Assembly: GCA_025210265.1 (NCBI GenBank)
Contig: JAOASD010000007.1
Span: forward strand, 1-64,000
Direction: 5' to 3'
Length of the DNA stretch: 64,000 bases
Origin: Pelagimonas sp.
GTDB taxonomy: Bacteria; Pseudomonadota; Alphaproteobacteria; Rhodobacterales; Rhodobacteraceae
Under the pieces are notes generated by a model. The model did no database searches. It was given only the letters and a program-made list of their open reading frames with translations, and was not told the origin of the DNA. A program made the position numbers and the translations under genes. Positions 54,791 to 64,000 of this stretch are shown piece after piece. Within the stretch, counting starts at the first letter, position 1. Each line of letters begins with the position of its first letter.

Positions 54791-55767
54791 TCAGCGGCAT
54801 CCGCGCAGCGTTGCCCGCCCAGCGTTTCCGGGCGCAGGCCCAGCTTTTTGAACAGGATCACGTCGCTGTCTTCGTCCGGGTTGTCTGCGGTCAGCAGCTT
54901 GTCCCCGGCAAAGATCGAATTCGCCCCGGCAAAGAAACACATGGCCTGCATTTCATCCGTCATGCCGGAACGGCCCGCGGACAGGCGCACATAAGATGTC
55001 GGCATCATGATGCGCGCCACGGCGATCACGCGGACAAAATCAATCGGGTCGATCGGCTCGGCATCGGCCAGCGGCGTGTCGGCCTGCGGCATCAGCATGT
55101 TGATCGGCACGGATTCCGGTGCGCTGTCCAGATTGGCCAGCGTGACCAGCATGTCGACACGGTCCTGGGTTTCTTCGCCCATGCCCATGATGCCACCGGA
55201 ACAGACCTTCATGCCCGCCTCTTTCACGCGGGCCAGCGTGTTCAGACGATCATCAAAGGTGCGGGTGGTGATCACCTTGTTATAGTAGCTTTCCGAGGTG
55301 TCGACATTGTGGTTGTAATAGTCGAGCCCGGCATCAGACAGCTGTTTCACCTGGATGTCATCCAGCATCCCCAGCGTCATGCAGGTTTCCATGCCCAGCG
55401 CCTTGACGCCTTCGACCATGGCGATGATCGCGGGCATATCGCGGGCTTTGGGTTCGCGCCAGGCGGCGCCCATGCAAAAACGGGTGGAACCAGCGGCCTT
55501 GGCTTTCTTGGCCTCGGCGATCACGCGCTGCACTTCGATCAGTTTGCTGGCCGACAGTTGTGACCCGTTGCGCGCCGATTGCGAGCAATAGGCGCAATCC
55601 TCGGCACAGCCGCCGGTCTTGATCGACAGCAACTGCGAGGTCTGGATCTGGTTGGGATCAAAGTTTTCGCGATGTACCGTCTGGGCGCGGAACAGCAGGT
55701 CCATCAGGGGCAGATCGTGCAGCGCCTGAGCCGCCTCGCGGGTCCATGTTTTAGGAGCGTCTGTCAT
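54787..55767 (-). CDS. bioB: Biotin synthase BioB
   Basis: A 326-residue radical-SAM enzyme inserting sulphur into dethiobiotin. The 4Fe-4S site is [14 protein letters not shown], with [25 protein letters not shown] and the cluster-two Arg region RLSAGR. The start MTDAPKTW at 55767 is chosen; the RBS region (GGGGAAATTA) overlaps a BioR-type operator. It leads bioBFDAGC. Confidence 0.96.
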   Translation of the reverse strand: MTDAPKTWTREAAQALHDLPLMDLLFRAQTVHRENFDPNQIQTSQLLSIKTGGCAEDCAYCSQSARNGSQLSASKLIEVQRVIAEAKKAKAAGSTRFCMGAAWREPKARDMPAIIAMVEGVKALGMETCMTLGMLDDIQVKQLSDAGLDYYNHNVDTSESYYNKVITTRTFDDRLNTLARVKEAGMKVCSGGIMGMGEETQDRVDMLVTLANLDSAPESVPINMLMPQADTPLADAEPIDPIDFVRVIAVARIMMPTSYVRLSAGRSGMTDEMQAMCFFAGANSIFAGDKLLTADNPDEDSDVILFKKLGLRPETLGGQRCADAAE

Positions 55768-55768
55768 T

Positions 55769-55778
55769 TTATCGATAA
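55769..55778 (-). promoter_or_regulatory. BioR-type operator, site 1
   Basis: TTATCGATAA, a perfect fit to the published BioR consensus TTATMKATAA. It lies 2 bases before the bioB start codon, between Shine-Dalgarno and ATG. Confidence 0.75.
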
Positions 55779-55808
55779 TTTCCCCTGATCTCCGATTCCG
55801 CCGGAACT

Positions 55809-55818
55809 TTATCGATAT
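55809..55818 (-). promoter_or_regulatory. BioR-type operator, site 2
   Basis: TTATCGATAT, one mismatch from the BioR consensus, 40 bases upstream of site 1 (about four helical turns), which would suit cooperative binding. Confidence 0.6.
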
Positions 55819-55936
55819 AGCTCCGAAGCGCAAGGTTTTTGCGCCGCAGCATATCAGCCCAAGGCACAGCGGGCCCCATCCACAGACGGCGAAACATACA
55901 TAGCCTGGGCGCGATCACACCCAGGCCGATGATCTA

Positions 55937-58210
55937 TCAGCCCTTTCCGCGGGGCTTGCGTGGCGGGCTCAGCCGTTTGCCCGTGTCATGCGCCATGGCG
56001 CGGGCTTTGTTTTTCTTACTGCTGGGCTTGCCGACCGGGGGTGGCGGGCCTTTGGGCTTCCCGCCGGGTTTGCCCATTGGCTTGCCCATGGGTTTACCCC
56101 CACGATCCGGGCCTGCCCCACTGCGGCGCGGCGGCTCGCCGCCCCCTTTGCCTGGCTTGCCGGGTTTATAGGGCGCGCCGCGCCCCTCCGACCCGGATTT
56201 TCCATAGGGTTTGCCCGCAGGTTTATCGCCCGGCTTCCCCTTGCCAAAGGACGGTTTGGACCAGGATTTATCCGCACCATCGCCATCCCGCCCGCGCGGT
56301 TTGGCCTTATAGTCGGATTTATAATCAGATTTGCCTTTGTAGTCGGATGGCCCTTTGCCCTCTGACTTTGCCTTATCGTCGGATTTGCCCTTATAGGCAG
56401 GCTTGGCATCGGCATAATCGCGCTTGGGCGCGGGTTTTTCACGCGGCGGTTTCGAAGGGCTATCCTTCCACGCGGTCTTGCGATCGTCATGGCGCGGGGC
56501 CTGAGGCCGGTCGCCGCCATATTCTTTACGCGAGGGACGCGGCCCATCACGATCACCGCGATCCGGGCGACCGCCCTCACGCTTGCCACGATGGCCCGGT
56601 TTGCCACCGGGACGCGGGCCGCGCGGGCGTTCCGGGCGTTCCAACACCGGTGCTTCGGCCAGCTGGGTCAACTTGACATCCTCCAGTGCCATCTCGGGCC
56701 CCAGAGCCTCGACAAAGCGGGCCACACTGGTTTCGAGGATCTGCACAAAGCTTTGATCCTGCTGGACCCGGATCGCCCCGATGTCATCTTTGCTGAGGTT
56801 CCCGGCGCGGCACAGCATGGGCAGCAGGCGGCGCGGCTCGGCCTCGGCAGCGCGACCACCGGGGATGGCAAACCAGATGCTGGGGCCAAATTCCTTGCGC
56901 GGGGCGGGCGCGGCCTCTGCATCGGCCAGTTCTTCGGGCGCAGAGCGCAGCGAGCCGAACAGGCGCAGATAGGCGGCGGCCAGCTGTTCGGGGGTGAAGC
57001 CCTCAACCAGGTTGGCGACCATCTCGCGCTCGGACTCGTCAATCGGATCCTGCCAGGCGGGATCGGCGAACATGCGTTCCAGATCGCGGGTCTTGACCTC
57101 ATCCGCCGAGGGGGGCGCGCACCAGTCCGCCTGCAGCTTGGCCATGGACAGGATGCGCTGAGCCTTGCGTTTGGAACGATGCGTCACAATCAGCGCGCTG
57201 ACCCCTTTGCGCCCGGCACGGCCAGTCCGGCCCGAACGGTGCAGCAGGGTTTCGTGGCTTTTGGGCAGTTCCGCATGAACCACCAGATCCAGATTGGGCA
57301 GGTCGATGCCGCGCGCGGCCACATCGGTCGCCACACAGACCTGCGCGCGGCCATCCCGCATCGCCTGCAGCGCATTAGAGCGTTCCGATTGGGTCAGCTC
57401 ACCACTCAGCGCCACAACCTGAAAGCCCCGATTGGACAGGCGCGTGGTCAGCCGGTTCACCATGGCGCGGGTGTTGGCGAACACAATCGCATTGGGCGAT
57501 TCATAATAGCGCAGCGTGTTGATCACCGCATGTTCGGTGTCCCGTTCCGCCACCATCATGGCGCGATAGGTGATGTCGGCGTGCTGCTTGGTTTCGGCCT
57601 TGGTGACGACGCGTTCTGCATCACGCTGATAGCTTTTGGCCAGCTCAGCAATCGAAGGCGGCACAGTGGCGGAAAACAGCAGGGTCTGACGCTCGGCCGG
57701 GGCTTCGCCAAGGATGAACTCCAGATCTTCGCGAAAACCGAGATCCAGCATTTCATCGGCCTCGTCCAGCACAACGGCGCGCAGGGCGGACAGGTCGATG
57801 GATTCACGCATGATATGGTCGCGCAGACGCCCCGGCGTAGCGACAACAATATGCGCCCCGCGCGCCAGCGACCGGCGTTCGTCCCGCATATCCATGCCCC
57901 CCACACAAGAGGCCACAACCGCCCCGGCCTTGGCATACAGCCAGCCCAGTTCGCGTTTCACCTGCATCGCCAGTTCGCGGGTCGGCGCGATGATCAGCGC
58001 CAGCGGGGTATCCGCGCGCTCAAACGCCTCGCCCTCGCCCAGCAACCCAGAGGAAATCGCCAGACCAAAGCCCAGCGTCTTGCCCGACCCGGTCTGCGCG
58101 GAAACCAGCAGATCACGGCCCTGCAGTTCAGGCGCCATCACCGCCTGCTGCACCGGCGTCAGAGTGTCATAGCCGCGCTCTTCCAGCGCAGCGCGCAATG
58201 CGTTTTTCAC
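55937..58210 (-). CDS. DEAD-box RNA helicase with DbpA-type domain and long basic tail
   Basis: A 757-residue helicase. Core motifs are LTPVQQAVM, SAQTGSGKT, PTRELAMQ, TPGR, DEAD, SAT, ARGIDLPN and HRSGRTGRAG. A DbpA/CsdA-type RNA-binding domain is near 460-535 (FGPSIWFAIPGGRAAEAEPR). The last 200 residues are Lys/Gly/Pro/Asp-rich with repeats such as YKGKSDYKSDYKAKPRG and GKPMGKPMGKPGGKPKG, predicted disordered. GTG 58210 (GAAGG upstream) is preferred over a longer frame starting 58279. This is the second DEAD-box gene in the window. Confidence 0.9.
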   Translation of the reverse strand: MKNALRAALEERGYDTLTPVQQAVMAPELQGRDLLVSAQTGSGKTLGFGLAISSGLLGEGEAFERADTPLALIIAPTRELAMQVKRELGWLYAKAGAVVASCVGGMDMRDERRSLARGAHIVVATPGRLRDHIMRESIDLSALRAVVLDEADEMLDLGFREDLEFILGEAPAERQTLLFSATVPPSIAELAKSYQRDAERVVTKAETKQHADITYRAMMVAERDTEHAVINTLRYYESPNAIVFANTRAMVNRLTTRLSNRGFQVVALSGELTQSERSNALQAMRDGRAQVCVATDVAARGIDLPNLDLVVHAELPKSHETLLHRSGRTGRAGRKGVSALIVTHRSKRKAQRILSMAKLQADWCAPPSADEVKTRDLERMFADPAWQDPIDESEREMVANLVEGFTPEQLAAAYLRLFGSLRSAPEELADAEAAPAPRKEFGPSIWFAIPGGRAAEAEPRRLLPMLCRAGNLSKDDIGAIRVQQDQSFVQILETSVARFVEALGPEMALEDVKLTQLAEAPVLERPERPRGPRPGGKPGHRGKREGGRPDRGDRDGPRPSRKEYGGDRPQAPRHDDRKTAWKDSPSKPPREKPAPKRDYADAKPAYKGKSDDKAKSEGKGPSDYKGKSDYKSDYKAKPRGRDGDGADKSWSKPSFGKGKPGDKPAGKPYGKSGSEGRGAPYKPGKPGKGGGEPPRRSGAGPDRGGKPMGKPMGKPGGKPKGPPPPVGKPSSKKNKARAMAHDTGKRLSPPRKPRGKG

Positions 58211-58649
58211 GGAACGGCCTTCTTCTTTCTGGGGGTGTGCCCGACAAAGGCGCAGGGGCGATTTACGGATCAGATCCATGCGCGGCGGGAACGATAAAGG
58301 GCGCGTTTAAACCAGCGCCACCGGAATGTACAGCGCCGCTTTGACGCGCCCATCGCCGCCCACCGACATGACCACAGCCCACGCCGAGTCGCAGCCCAAT
58401 CCGCCGGAAACCGCACACGCAAAACGCGATAAATATGCAGGGAACCGAATGACAAAAAGATGAAAACAGACGCAAAACCCCAAAAAACAGCGCAACTAAG
58501 GGGAGAAGGATTATTTAAATTAGATACTTAAATTTCCGTAAAATTAATATCAAATTTTATTGGCTTTCGCATAAAATGATACTAACCAGCGTCAAATTTC
58601 ACGATTAACCTATTAACTACGATCAAATTCCTTGATGACGGGGGCCAAA
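58211..58649. other. AT-rich intergenic region upstream of the GH16-RTX gene
   Basis: No gene is seen. The first half is ordinary GC-rich spacer. From about 58500 it becomes strongly AT-rich (TTATTTAAATTAGATACTTA and similar runs to 58640), unlike the rest of the window, and may hold the promoter and a silencer-type binding region for the next gene. The sequence contains ATTTAAAT and several AATTT runs. Confidence 0.6.
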
Positions 58650-59999
58650 ATGGTTGACCACACTATGACGCTGGGCGGGGAAAATTACGTCCTGACATTC
58701 AACGATGAGTTTAACGCCAACCCCAATCGTTTTTACGAAGGTCACGGGTCTGGAGGCATTTGGGCCAGCTCGTTCTCTCCTCATCTTGAGGATGGGCGCT
58801 ATATCGACCGCAACGGGGAAAACCAGTATTATGTTGACCCATCAGACAGCACCCTGCCGAACCCTTTTTCCACATCGTCAGGTCATATTTCAATTACAGC
58901 ACAGGAACTTACCCCAGCCCAACAGGCTCTGACCAACGGGCAGAAATACAGTTCAGGCCTGCTAACAACCGAGCTGAGCTTTCATCTGGGCAGCGGCTAT
59001 ATCGAGATCAGCGCCGATATTCCTGATGAACAGGGTTTGCTGTCAGCTTTCTGGCTTTTGCCCGCAGATGGGGATTGGTCCTCGGAAATTGACGTGTTCG
59101 AAATCCTGGGTCATGACACGGATAAATTGCATACCAATCTGTGGGATGACGGCATCCCGGATCAGCAGACCATCACAATTCCAGGGCTGGGTAACGGGTT
59201 TCACACCTACGGGTTGCACTGGACCGACACGACAATTTCCTGGATCGTGGACGGAGTGACCGTCAGGCAGGTGCCCAACACCGTCACTGAACCGATGTAT
59301 CTGGCGGTTTCTCTGGCGGTGGACACGACCTGGACAGGCAGCCCGGACGCCACAACGGATTTTTCGAACACGCTCGATATCGACTATATTCGGGTTTACG
59401 AACTGGACAGCGACCCAGATCGCAATGATGCGGTGCCAGCTGGTCAGGACTTCACCCCGACCGATCTGTACACCGGCACCAGCGCCACAGAGACCCTGTA
59501 TGGCACACGCTGGGCCGATATTTTGGGCGGCGAGGATGGCAATGACACCCTGTATGGGCGCGAAGGCCGCGACAGCCTGACCGGTGCCGCCGGAGCCGAC
59601 GCCCTATACGGCGAGCGCGGGCGCGATGAACTGACCGGCGGCGACGGGGCCGACAGCCTGATCGGCGGGCGCGGCAGCGATACGCTGGAAGGCGGGGCGG
59701 GCAATGACCACCTTTGGGGCGGCACCTATAGCAGTGGCTTTGGCGATGATGTCTTTGTCATGAAAACCGGAATGAACAGCGACTATGTCCATGATTTCAA
59801 CGTCACCGACGACATGCTGGACCTGTCCACGCTGGGCGTGACCTGGGCGGATGTCTCGGCGGCGCTGACGGATCTGGGCTGGGCGACACAGCTGAACCTT
59901 GGGCATTTTGGCGGGTCCTGGGGGGATCAGATCTTTTTGATCGGCGTCGATGCAAGCGATCTGACCATCGACAATTTCGATTTCGGCCTGATCGCCTGA
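58650..59999 (+). CDS. Secreted GH16-family beta-glycanase with RTX repeats
   Basis: A 449-residue exported enzyme without N-terminal signal. The GH16 domain (about 15-255) has the catalytic ExDxxE as Glu146-Asp148-Glu151 in SEIDVFEILG, plus FNDEFNANPNRF near the start. Five or more RTX calcium repeats (GGEDGNDTLYGREGRDSLTG, GGDGADSLIGGRGSDTL, GGAGNDHLWGG) fill 285-365, pointing to type I secretion. The closest known types are rhizobial ExoK/ExsH glycanases that trim exopolysaccharides. ATG 58650 has GGGGG upstream; an earlier TTG/ATG pair at 58632-58635 also fits. Confidence 0.9.
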   Translation: MVDHTMTLGGENYVLTFNDEFNANPNRFYEGHGSGGIWASSFSPHLEDGRYIDRNGENQYYVDPSDSTLPNPFSTSSGHISITAQELTPAQQALTNGQKYSSGLLTTELSFHLGSGYIEISADIPDEQGLLSAFWLLPADGDWSSEIDVFEILGHDTDKLHTNLWDDGIPDQQTITIPGLGNGFHTYGLHWTDTTISWIVDGVTVRQVPNTVTEPMYLAVSLAVDTTWTGSPDATTDFSNTLDIDYIRVYELDSDPDRNDAVPAGQDFTPTDLYTGTSATETLYGTRWADILGGEDGNDTLYGREGRDSLTGAAGADALYGERGRDELTGGDGADSLIGGRGSDTLEGGAGNDHLWGGTYSSGFGDDVFVMKTGMNSDYVHDFNVTDDMLDLSTLGVTWADVSAALTDLGWATQLNLGHFGGSWGDQIFLIGVDASDLTIDNFDFGLIA

Positions 60000-60139
60000 C
60001 CCGCTCTGTTTTCCCACATCCACAGCACAGCAGGACCGGAGCGCATGGCCCTGCTGAGCCCCCATCACACAGTTGACCAGCCGGCCCGAAAGGCGCTTTT
60101 CACCGTTTTTTCCATCTGCTACACAACGCCCGTGGTTCC

Positions 60140-60216
60140 GGCCCCTTAGCTCAACTGGATAGAGCAGCCGACTTCTAATCGGCAGGTTGAGGGTTCGAGT
60201 CCTTCAGGGGCCGCCA
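60140..60216 (+). tRNA. tRNA-Arg (anticodon UCU)
   Basis: 77 nt including encoded CCA. Acceptor GGCCCCT/AGGGGCC, anticodon loop CTTCTAA (UCU), T-arm AGGGTTCGAGTCCTT. It reads AGA codons. Confidence 0.96.
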
Positions 60217-60281
60217 CTATTTTCCTCGCAACAGACCATCAGACCAGAACACGCCCATCAAACGCGTTCCCAAATGAAAAC

Positions 60282-60302
60282 TGGCCCGCCAGAGACGGGC
60301 CA
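60282..60302 (-). terminator. Terminator of the sugar ABC operon
   Basis: On the minus strand, TGGCCCG-TCTCTGG-CGGGCCA followed by GTTTTCATTT, 25 bases after the substrate-binding protein stop. Confidence 0.75.
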
Positions 60303-60326
60303 GCCAGACAGCCTTCAGGCCAATCG

Positions 60327-61274
60327 TCAGTCGTAGAGCACCGCCGCGACCTTGGGGTCGTCGATATTGCTGGCATCATAATAGTAGAACCCGGTGTCGA
60401 TCAGCGCCGGGACGCTTTCCCCTTTCGACGCCAGGACCGCCGCTTTGACGGTTTCATATCCGATCCCGACAGGGTTCTGCGTGATCGCACCAGCCATCAG
60501 CCCGCTGCGGATCGCGTCTTTTTGCGCTTTGCCGCTGTCATAACCGATGATGACGATGTCTTTGGCCCCCAGTTCCTGCACACCATTCACAACCCCGATG
60601 GCCGAGCCTTCATTCGTGCCAAAGATCCCGTTCAGGTCGGGATTGGCGGTCAGGATGGCCTTGGTCACTTCGGTGGATTTCAAGTGATCGCCCTGCCCAT
60701 ATTGCACCGTCACCACATCAATGCCGGGATAGGCCGATTTGATGCGATTGACAAAGCCATCGCGGCGGTCGATGCCCGTGCGGCTGGTCTGGTCATGGGC
60801 AACAACGGCGACTTTGCCTTTGCCACCCAGCAGCTCGGCCATTTTGTCCGCGGCCATACCCGCAGCAAGCGCATTGTCGGTGGTGGCGGTGGCCAGCGGG
60901 ATGTCGCTGTCAACGCCACTGTCAAAGGCGATCACGGGGATGCCTGCCTTGTTTGCCTGACGCAGCAAAGGCACAGCCGCCTGGCTATCAAGCGCCGCAA
61001 ACCCGATCGCCGCCGGTTTATTCGCAAGCGCCGCGGCCAGCATGTCGATCTGGCGATCCACCATGGTTTCGTTATCCGGCCCCTCAAAGGTGATACGGAC
61101 ACCGTATTCCTCGGCCGCTTGCTCGGCCCCGGCTTTCACCGCCTGCCAGAACTGGTGCTGGAACCCTTTGGAAACCAGCGGGATGTACATTTCATCCGCC
61201 GCCTGCGCCATTGGCGCTGCGGTGGTGAGGGCTGCGGCGCTCAGGGCACCCAGGATAAAACGACGTGTCAGCAT
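60327..61274 (-). CDS. Sugar ABC transporter substrate-binding protein
   Basis: A 315-residue periplasmic_binding_4-type protein. The signal peptide (FILGALSAAALTTAAPMAQA) carries an RR pair. IGFAALDSQAAVPLLRQANK, IPVIAFDSGVD and GIFGTNEGSAIGVVNG are typical of ribose/galactose-type binding proteins. GGAGGAGT precedes the ATG. It is the last gene of the transporter operon; the exact sugar cannot be told. Confidence 0.9.
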   Translation of the reverse strand: MLTRRFILGALSAAALTTAAPMAQAADEMYIPLVSKGFQHQFWQAVKAGAEQAAEEYGVRITFEGPDNETMVDRQIDMLAAALANKPAAIGFAALDSQAAVPLLRQANKAGIPVIAFDSGVDSDIPLATATTDNALAAGMAADKMAELLGGKGKVAVVAHDQTSRTGIDRRDGFVNRIKSAYPGIDVVTVQYGQGDHLKSTEVTKAILTANPDLNGIFGTNEGSAIGVVNGVQELGAKDIVIIGYDSGKAQKDAIRSGLMAGAITQNPVGIGYETVKAAVLASKGESVPALIDTGFYYYDASNIDDPKVAAVLYD

Positions 61275-61346
61275 TTGATACTCCTCCGATTGATGTCACG
61301 TGTCATTGATTGATTTTGCGCGCGAACAGGATCCGCGCCGCCGGGC

Positions 61347-62354
61347 TCAGCCCGATTTCTTGCGCCGGACCATGTCCGCATAGACCGCCAGAATGATGAT
61401 CGCGCCGGTCACAACGGTCTGCCATTCCTGCGCCACGGACAGGACGCGCAGACCATTGGTCAGCACCGCCATGATCAATGCGCCGATGATGGTGCCCAGG
61501 ATCGTGCCGCGACCGCCCGACAAAGACGTTCCGCCGATGACAACCGCTGCGATCGCCTCTAGCTCATACCCAAGGCCAAGCGCCGGCTGGGCCGAATTCA
61601 GACGCGACGCAATCAGGATGCCGCCAATGCCGCAGATGCCCCCGGCCAGCGCATAAATGCGCATCTTCCAGGCGTCGGTGTTCACCCCCGACAGGCGCAC
61701 GGCCTCTTCGTTCGATCCCAGCGCAAAAGTGTAGCGCCCCAGCACCGTGCGCCCCAGAATGTAAGAGGCCGCCACTGCAACAAGAAACAGGATCAGCACC
61801 CCGTTGGGGATCGGCAGCGCGGGGATGACCTCTCCGATCAGTGAGCCGCGCGAAATCTGGTCAAAGCCCGGCGTGTCGTTGAAATAAATCGGCCGCGTTC
61901 CAGAAATCACCAGCGACAGCCCCTTGAGGATCAGCATCATGCCCAGCGTGGCGATAAAGGGGGGGATCTTCATCTTGGCAACAAATGTGCCCGAACACAG
62001 GCCGCACAGCGCACCTGCGCCGATCGCGGCCAGAACGCCCAGCAGCAGCGGCATCCCAAGATAGGTCAGAACAACCCCGGCAACCACCGCGCAAAAGGTC
62101 ATCAACGTGCCCACAGACAGGTCGATCCCCCCGGTGATGATCACCAGCGTTGCCGCAACCGCCAGCACCCCATTGACCGAGGTCGCCTGCAAAATCGCAA
62201 TCATATTCGATGTCTGCATGAAATTGGGCGAGGCGATGGAAAACCCGATCAGCAGCGCGATCAAACTCGCAAAGGCCAAGATCTTTTGATAGGCACCGGA
62301 ATCCCCCAACTGCGCCAGCGGGCTTTTCTCTTTTACGTCTGAAACGGTGGTCAT
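61347..62354 (-). CDS. Sugar ABC transporter permease (RbsC-like)
   Basis: A 335-residue inner-membrane protein of the BPD_transp_2 type with about ten helices. [17 protein letters not shown] and [19 protein letters not shown] are RbsC-type motifs. The start [10 protein letters not shown] at 62354 overlaps the ATPase stop by ATGA. Confidence 0.92.
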   Translation of the reverse strand: MTTVSDVKEKSPLAQLGDSGAYQKILAFASLIALLIGFSIASPNFMQTSNMIAILQATSVNGVLAVAATLVIITGGIDLSVGTLMTFCAVVAGVVLTYLGMPLLLGVLAAIGAGALCGLCSGTFVAKMKIPPFIATLGMMLILKGLSLVISGTRPIYFNDTPGFDQISRGSLIGEVIPALPIPNGVLILFLVAVAASYILGRTVLGRYTFALGSNEEAVRLSGVNTDAWKMRIYALAGGICGIGGILIASRLNSAQPALGLGYELEAIAAVVIGGTSLSGGRGTILGTIIGALIMAVLTNGLRVLSVAQEWQTVVTGAIIILAVYADMVRRKKSG

Positions 62355-63877
62355 TGGAGTGTCTCCGATACGCGCATTGCTGGCGCACGCTGTGTCGCCA
62401 GACGCATGATGTCCTCTTGGGTGGTGTCTTTGCCGCCGGGCAAAATGCCCGTCAGCCGGCCTTCGCACATGACCGCGATGCGGTGACTCAGGCGCATGAT
62501 TTCCGGCAGTTCAGACGAAATCACGATGATGGTTTTGCCCGCCGCAGCCAGCTCTTCGAGCAACTTGTAGATTTCCGATTTGGCCCCGATGTCGATGCCA
62601 CGGGTCGGTTCGTCAAAAATCAGGATGTCGCAATCGCGCAGCAGCCATTTGGCGATCACCACTTTCTGCTGATTGCCGCCCGATAGCAGCCGAACCTCTT
62701 GCGTATCCGACGGCGTGCGAATGCCCAATTGCCGGATATAGGCCTGAGCGGTCTCGGCCATTTTGGCTTCGTTCAGCACGCCACGCCCCGAAATGAACAG
62801 ATCCAGAGAAGACAGCGCAATATTGTCCCGCACGCTCATGCCTGTGGCCAGACCGAAATGTTTGCGATCCTCGGACAGATAGCCGATCCCCGCGCGCACC
62901 GCATCGCTGGGCGCGCGGATTGAGACCTTGCGGCCATGCACCTCAACCTCGCCCCGCTCCAGCCGGTCAGCGCCGAAAATCGCGCGGGCGACCTCGGTCC
63001 GGCCCGCGCCCATCAACCCGGCAAAGCCCAGGATTTCACCGCGCTGCACCGAAAAGCTGACATCGCGGATTTCCTTACCCCGGCGCAGACCGGTCACGCG
63101 CAGCGAAACTTCGGCAGCCCCCAGATCCGGCACTTCAAGGGGCTCTTCGCTGACATCACGCCCCACCATCATCGCGATGATCTGACTGATCGGCGTGTCC
63201 TCGGCCCCCACCGTGCCGACATATTCCCCATCGCGCATCACCGTCACGCGGTCGGCGATTTGTTTGAGCTCATCCATTTTATGGCTGATATAGACGATCC
63301 CGACCCCTTCGGATTTCAGCCGCCGGATGATCGTGAACAGCTCGGCGATTTCTGCGTCATTCAAGGCCGCAGTCGGTTCATCCATAATCAGAACCCTGGA
63401 GCGAAAAGACAGCGCCTTGGCGATTTCCACCATCTGCTGTTTGGCAATGGTCAAAGTCCCGACCGGCACCCTTGGATCCAGATCCAGGTTCATCGACGCA
63501 AAGATCTGTGCCGCCTGCGCATTCAGGGCCGCATCATCCAGCCGACCAAAGCGTTTGCGCGGCTCGCGCCCGATGAAAATATTCTGCGCCGCGCTCAGAT
63601 CGTTCATCAGGCTCAGCTCCTGGTGAATGATGCCGATGCCCAGATCCTGCGCCTCACCCGGCGTTGCGGGATTGACGCTTTGGCCGCCGATGACCAGATC
63701 CCCGCCGTCACGCTGATAAATCCCTGAAAGGATTTTCATCAGCGTGGATTTCCCCGCGCCATTTTCCCCCATCAGGGCGTGCACCTCGCCCGGCTCAATA
63801 TCGAACTGCACCGTTTTCAGTGCGTGAACACCGGGGAAGTATTTTTCGATCCCCGTCATTTCGACCAGCTTTGACAT
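62351..63877 (-). CDS. Sugar ABC transporter ATP-binding protein (RbsA/MglA-like)
   Basis: A 508-residue protein of two fused ABC domains. The first has Walker [10 protein letters not shown] and Walker [12 protein letters not shown]. The second has the altered loop [13 protein letters not shown], signature LSGGNQQKV and [12 protein letters not shown], the normal pattern for carbohydrate ABC ATPases. GGAAGGGAGGGG precedes the ATG. It is read before permease and binding protein. Confidence 0.94.
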   Translation of the reverse strand: MSKLVEMTGIEKYFPGVHALKTVQFDIEPGEVHALMGENGAGKSTLMKILSGIYQRDGGDLVIGGQSVNPATPGEAQDLGIGIIHQELSLMNDLSAAQNIFIGREPRKRFGRLDDAALNAQAAQIFASMNLDLDPRVPVGTLTIAKQQMVEIAKALSFRSRVLIMDEPTAALNDAEIAELFTIIRRLKSEGVGIVYISHKMDELKQIADRVTVMRDGEYVGTVGAEDTPISQIIAMMVGRDVSEEPLEVPDLGAAEVSLRVTGLRRGKEIRDVSFSVQRGEILGFAGLMGAGRTEVARAIFGADRLERGEVEVHGRKVSIRAPSDAVRAGIGYLSEDRKHFGLATGMSVRDNIALSSLDLFISGRGVLNEAKMAETAQAYIRQLGIRTPSDTQEVRLLSGGNQQKVVIAKWLLRDCDILIFDEPTRGIDIGAKSEIYKLLEELAAAGKTIIVISSELPEIMRLSHRIAVMCEGRLTGILPGGKDTTQEDIMRLATQRAPAMRVSETLQ

Positions 63878-63922
63878 ATCCCCTCCCTTCCTGTTTGTGT
63901 GTCGCTCTCCCTCAGAGCGGCG

Positions 63923-64000
63923 CTACATCACCGCGCCGATCTGCCAGGGGACAAATTCGACCCCCCCAAATCCCAGCTCCTCACTTTTGGTTTGCCCGCC
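63923..64000 (-). CDS. C-terminal end of a gene running off the right edge
   Basis: Frame open to the edge, ending with EELGFGGVEFVPWQIGAVM and TAG, 45 bases before the ABC ATPase start. No domain can be named from 25 residues. The position suggests a sugar-metabolism gene in the same operon. Confidence 0.5.
   Translation of the reverse strand, partial: GGQTKSEELGFGGVEFVPWQIGAVM

Noticed and set aside
56489-58297. 602-codon plus-strand frame opposite the second helicase
   Set aside because: Opposite a complete DEAD-box protein with all motifs; no ribosome site or family.

Overview
The window looks like a chromosomal segment of a Rhodobacterales (Roseobacter-group) alphaproteobacterium. This rests on the high GC content, the irr / fabA-fabB-fabI block, a SAM/SAH riboswitch in front of metK (a class known almost only from this order), a bioBFDAGC operon with BioR-type operators, and a PutR-PutA pair. 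Most of the window is core metabolism. Accessory material appears as AT-richer single genes and small repeats set between core operons.

Layout. 1-8.7 kb: 5' end of rpsA, a GNAT acetyltransferase, the iron regulator Irr, then fabA, a small membrane protein, a DEAD-box helicase, fabB, an AT-rich secreted beta-propeller-like gene, and fabI. A three-way-junction repeat and a 260-bp MITE-like element with CTAG flanks follow. 8.7-21 kb: a protein of unknown function, miaB, an OmpA-like protein and a lipoprotein sharing one module, phoH-ybeY-corC-lnt, riboswitch-metK, trmB, aroA, a membrane protein and cmk. 21-25.7 kb: nagA with a GlcNAc-kinase-like gene, a copper-type cluster (His/Met-rich secreted protein, cytochrome c, CopC, CopD) and tRNA-Leu. 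25.7-36.3 kb: a TPR protein, putR/putA, rhomboid protease, GFA protein, a degenerate inositol-monophosphatase, a MarR regulator, SdhE, an XRE regulator and an aminotransferase. 36.3-48.3 kb: a DUF1194 protein, glyoxalase I, a Slam-type outer-membrane protein with its probable surface lipoprotein, thyA-folA, parE, an AT-rich membrane gene, a metallopeptidase-like lipoprotein, a degenerate vanadium-haloperoxidase homologue and a lytic transglycosylase. 48.4-64 kb: a DgoK-like kinase, a GntR regulator (candidate BioR), the biotin operon, a second DEAD-box helicase, a GH16-RTX secreted glycanase, tRNA-Arg, and a sugar ABC transporter running off the right edge.

The genes form coherent units: unsaturated fatty-acid synthesis (fabA/B/I), envelope and rRNA maturation (phoH-ybeY-corC-lnt), SAM supply under riboswitch control, proline catabolism, thymidylate/folate, biotin, amino-sugar recycling and sugar uptake.

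The points most worth a second look are: (i) the Slam/lipoprotein pair; (ii) two enzymes that keep their fold but have lost catalytic residues (the haloperoxidase-like protein and the inositol-monophosphatase-like protein); (iii) the duplicated WxDPxGCxHW module in adjacent envelope proteins; (iv) the MITE that ends on a stop codon; and (v) evidence that the usual aroA-cmk-rpsA order was broken by an inversion.
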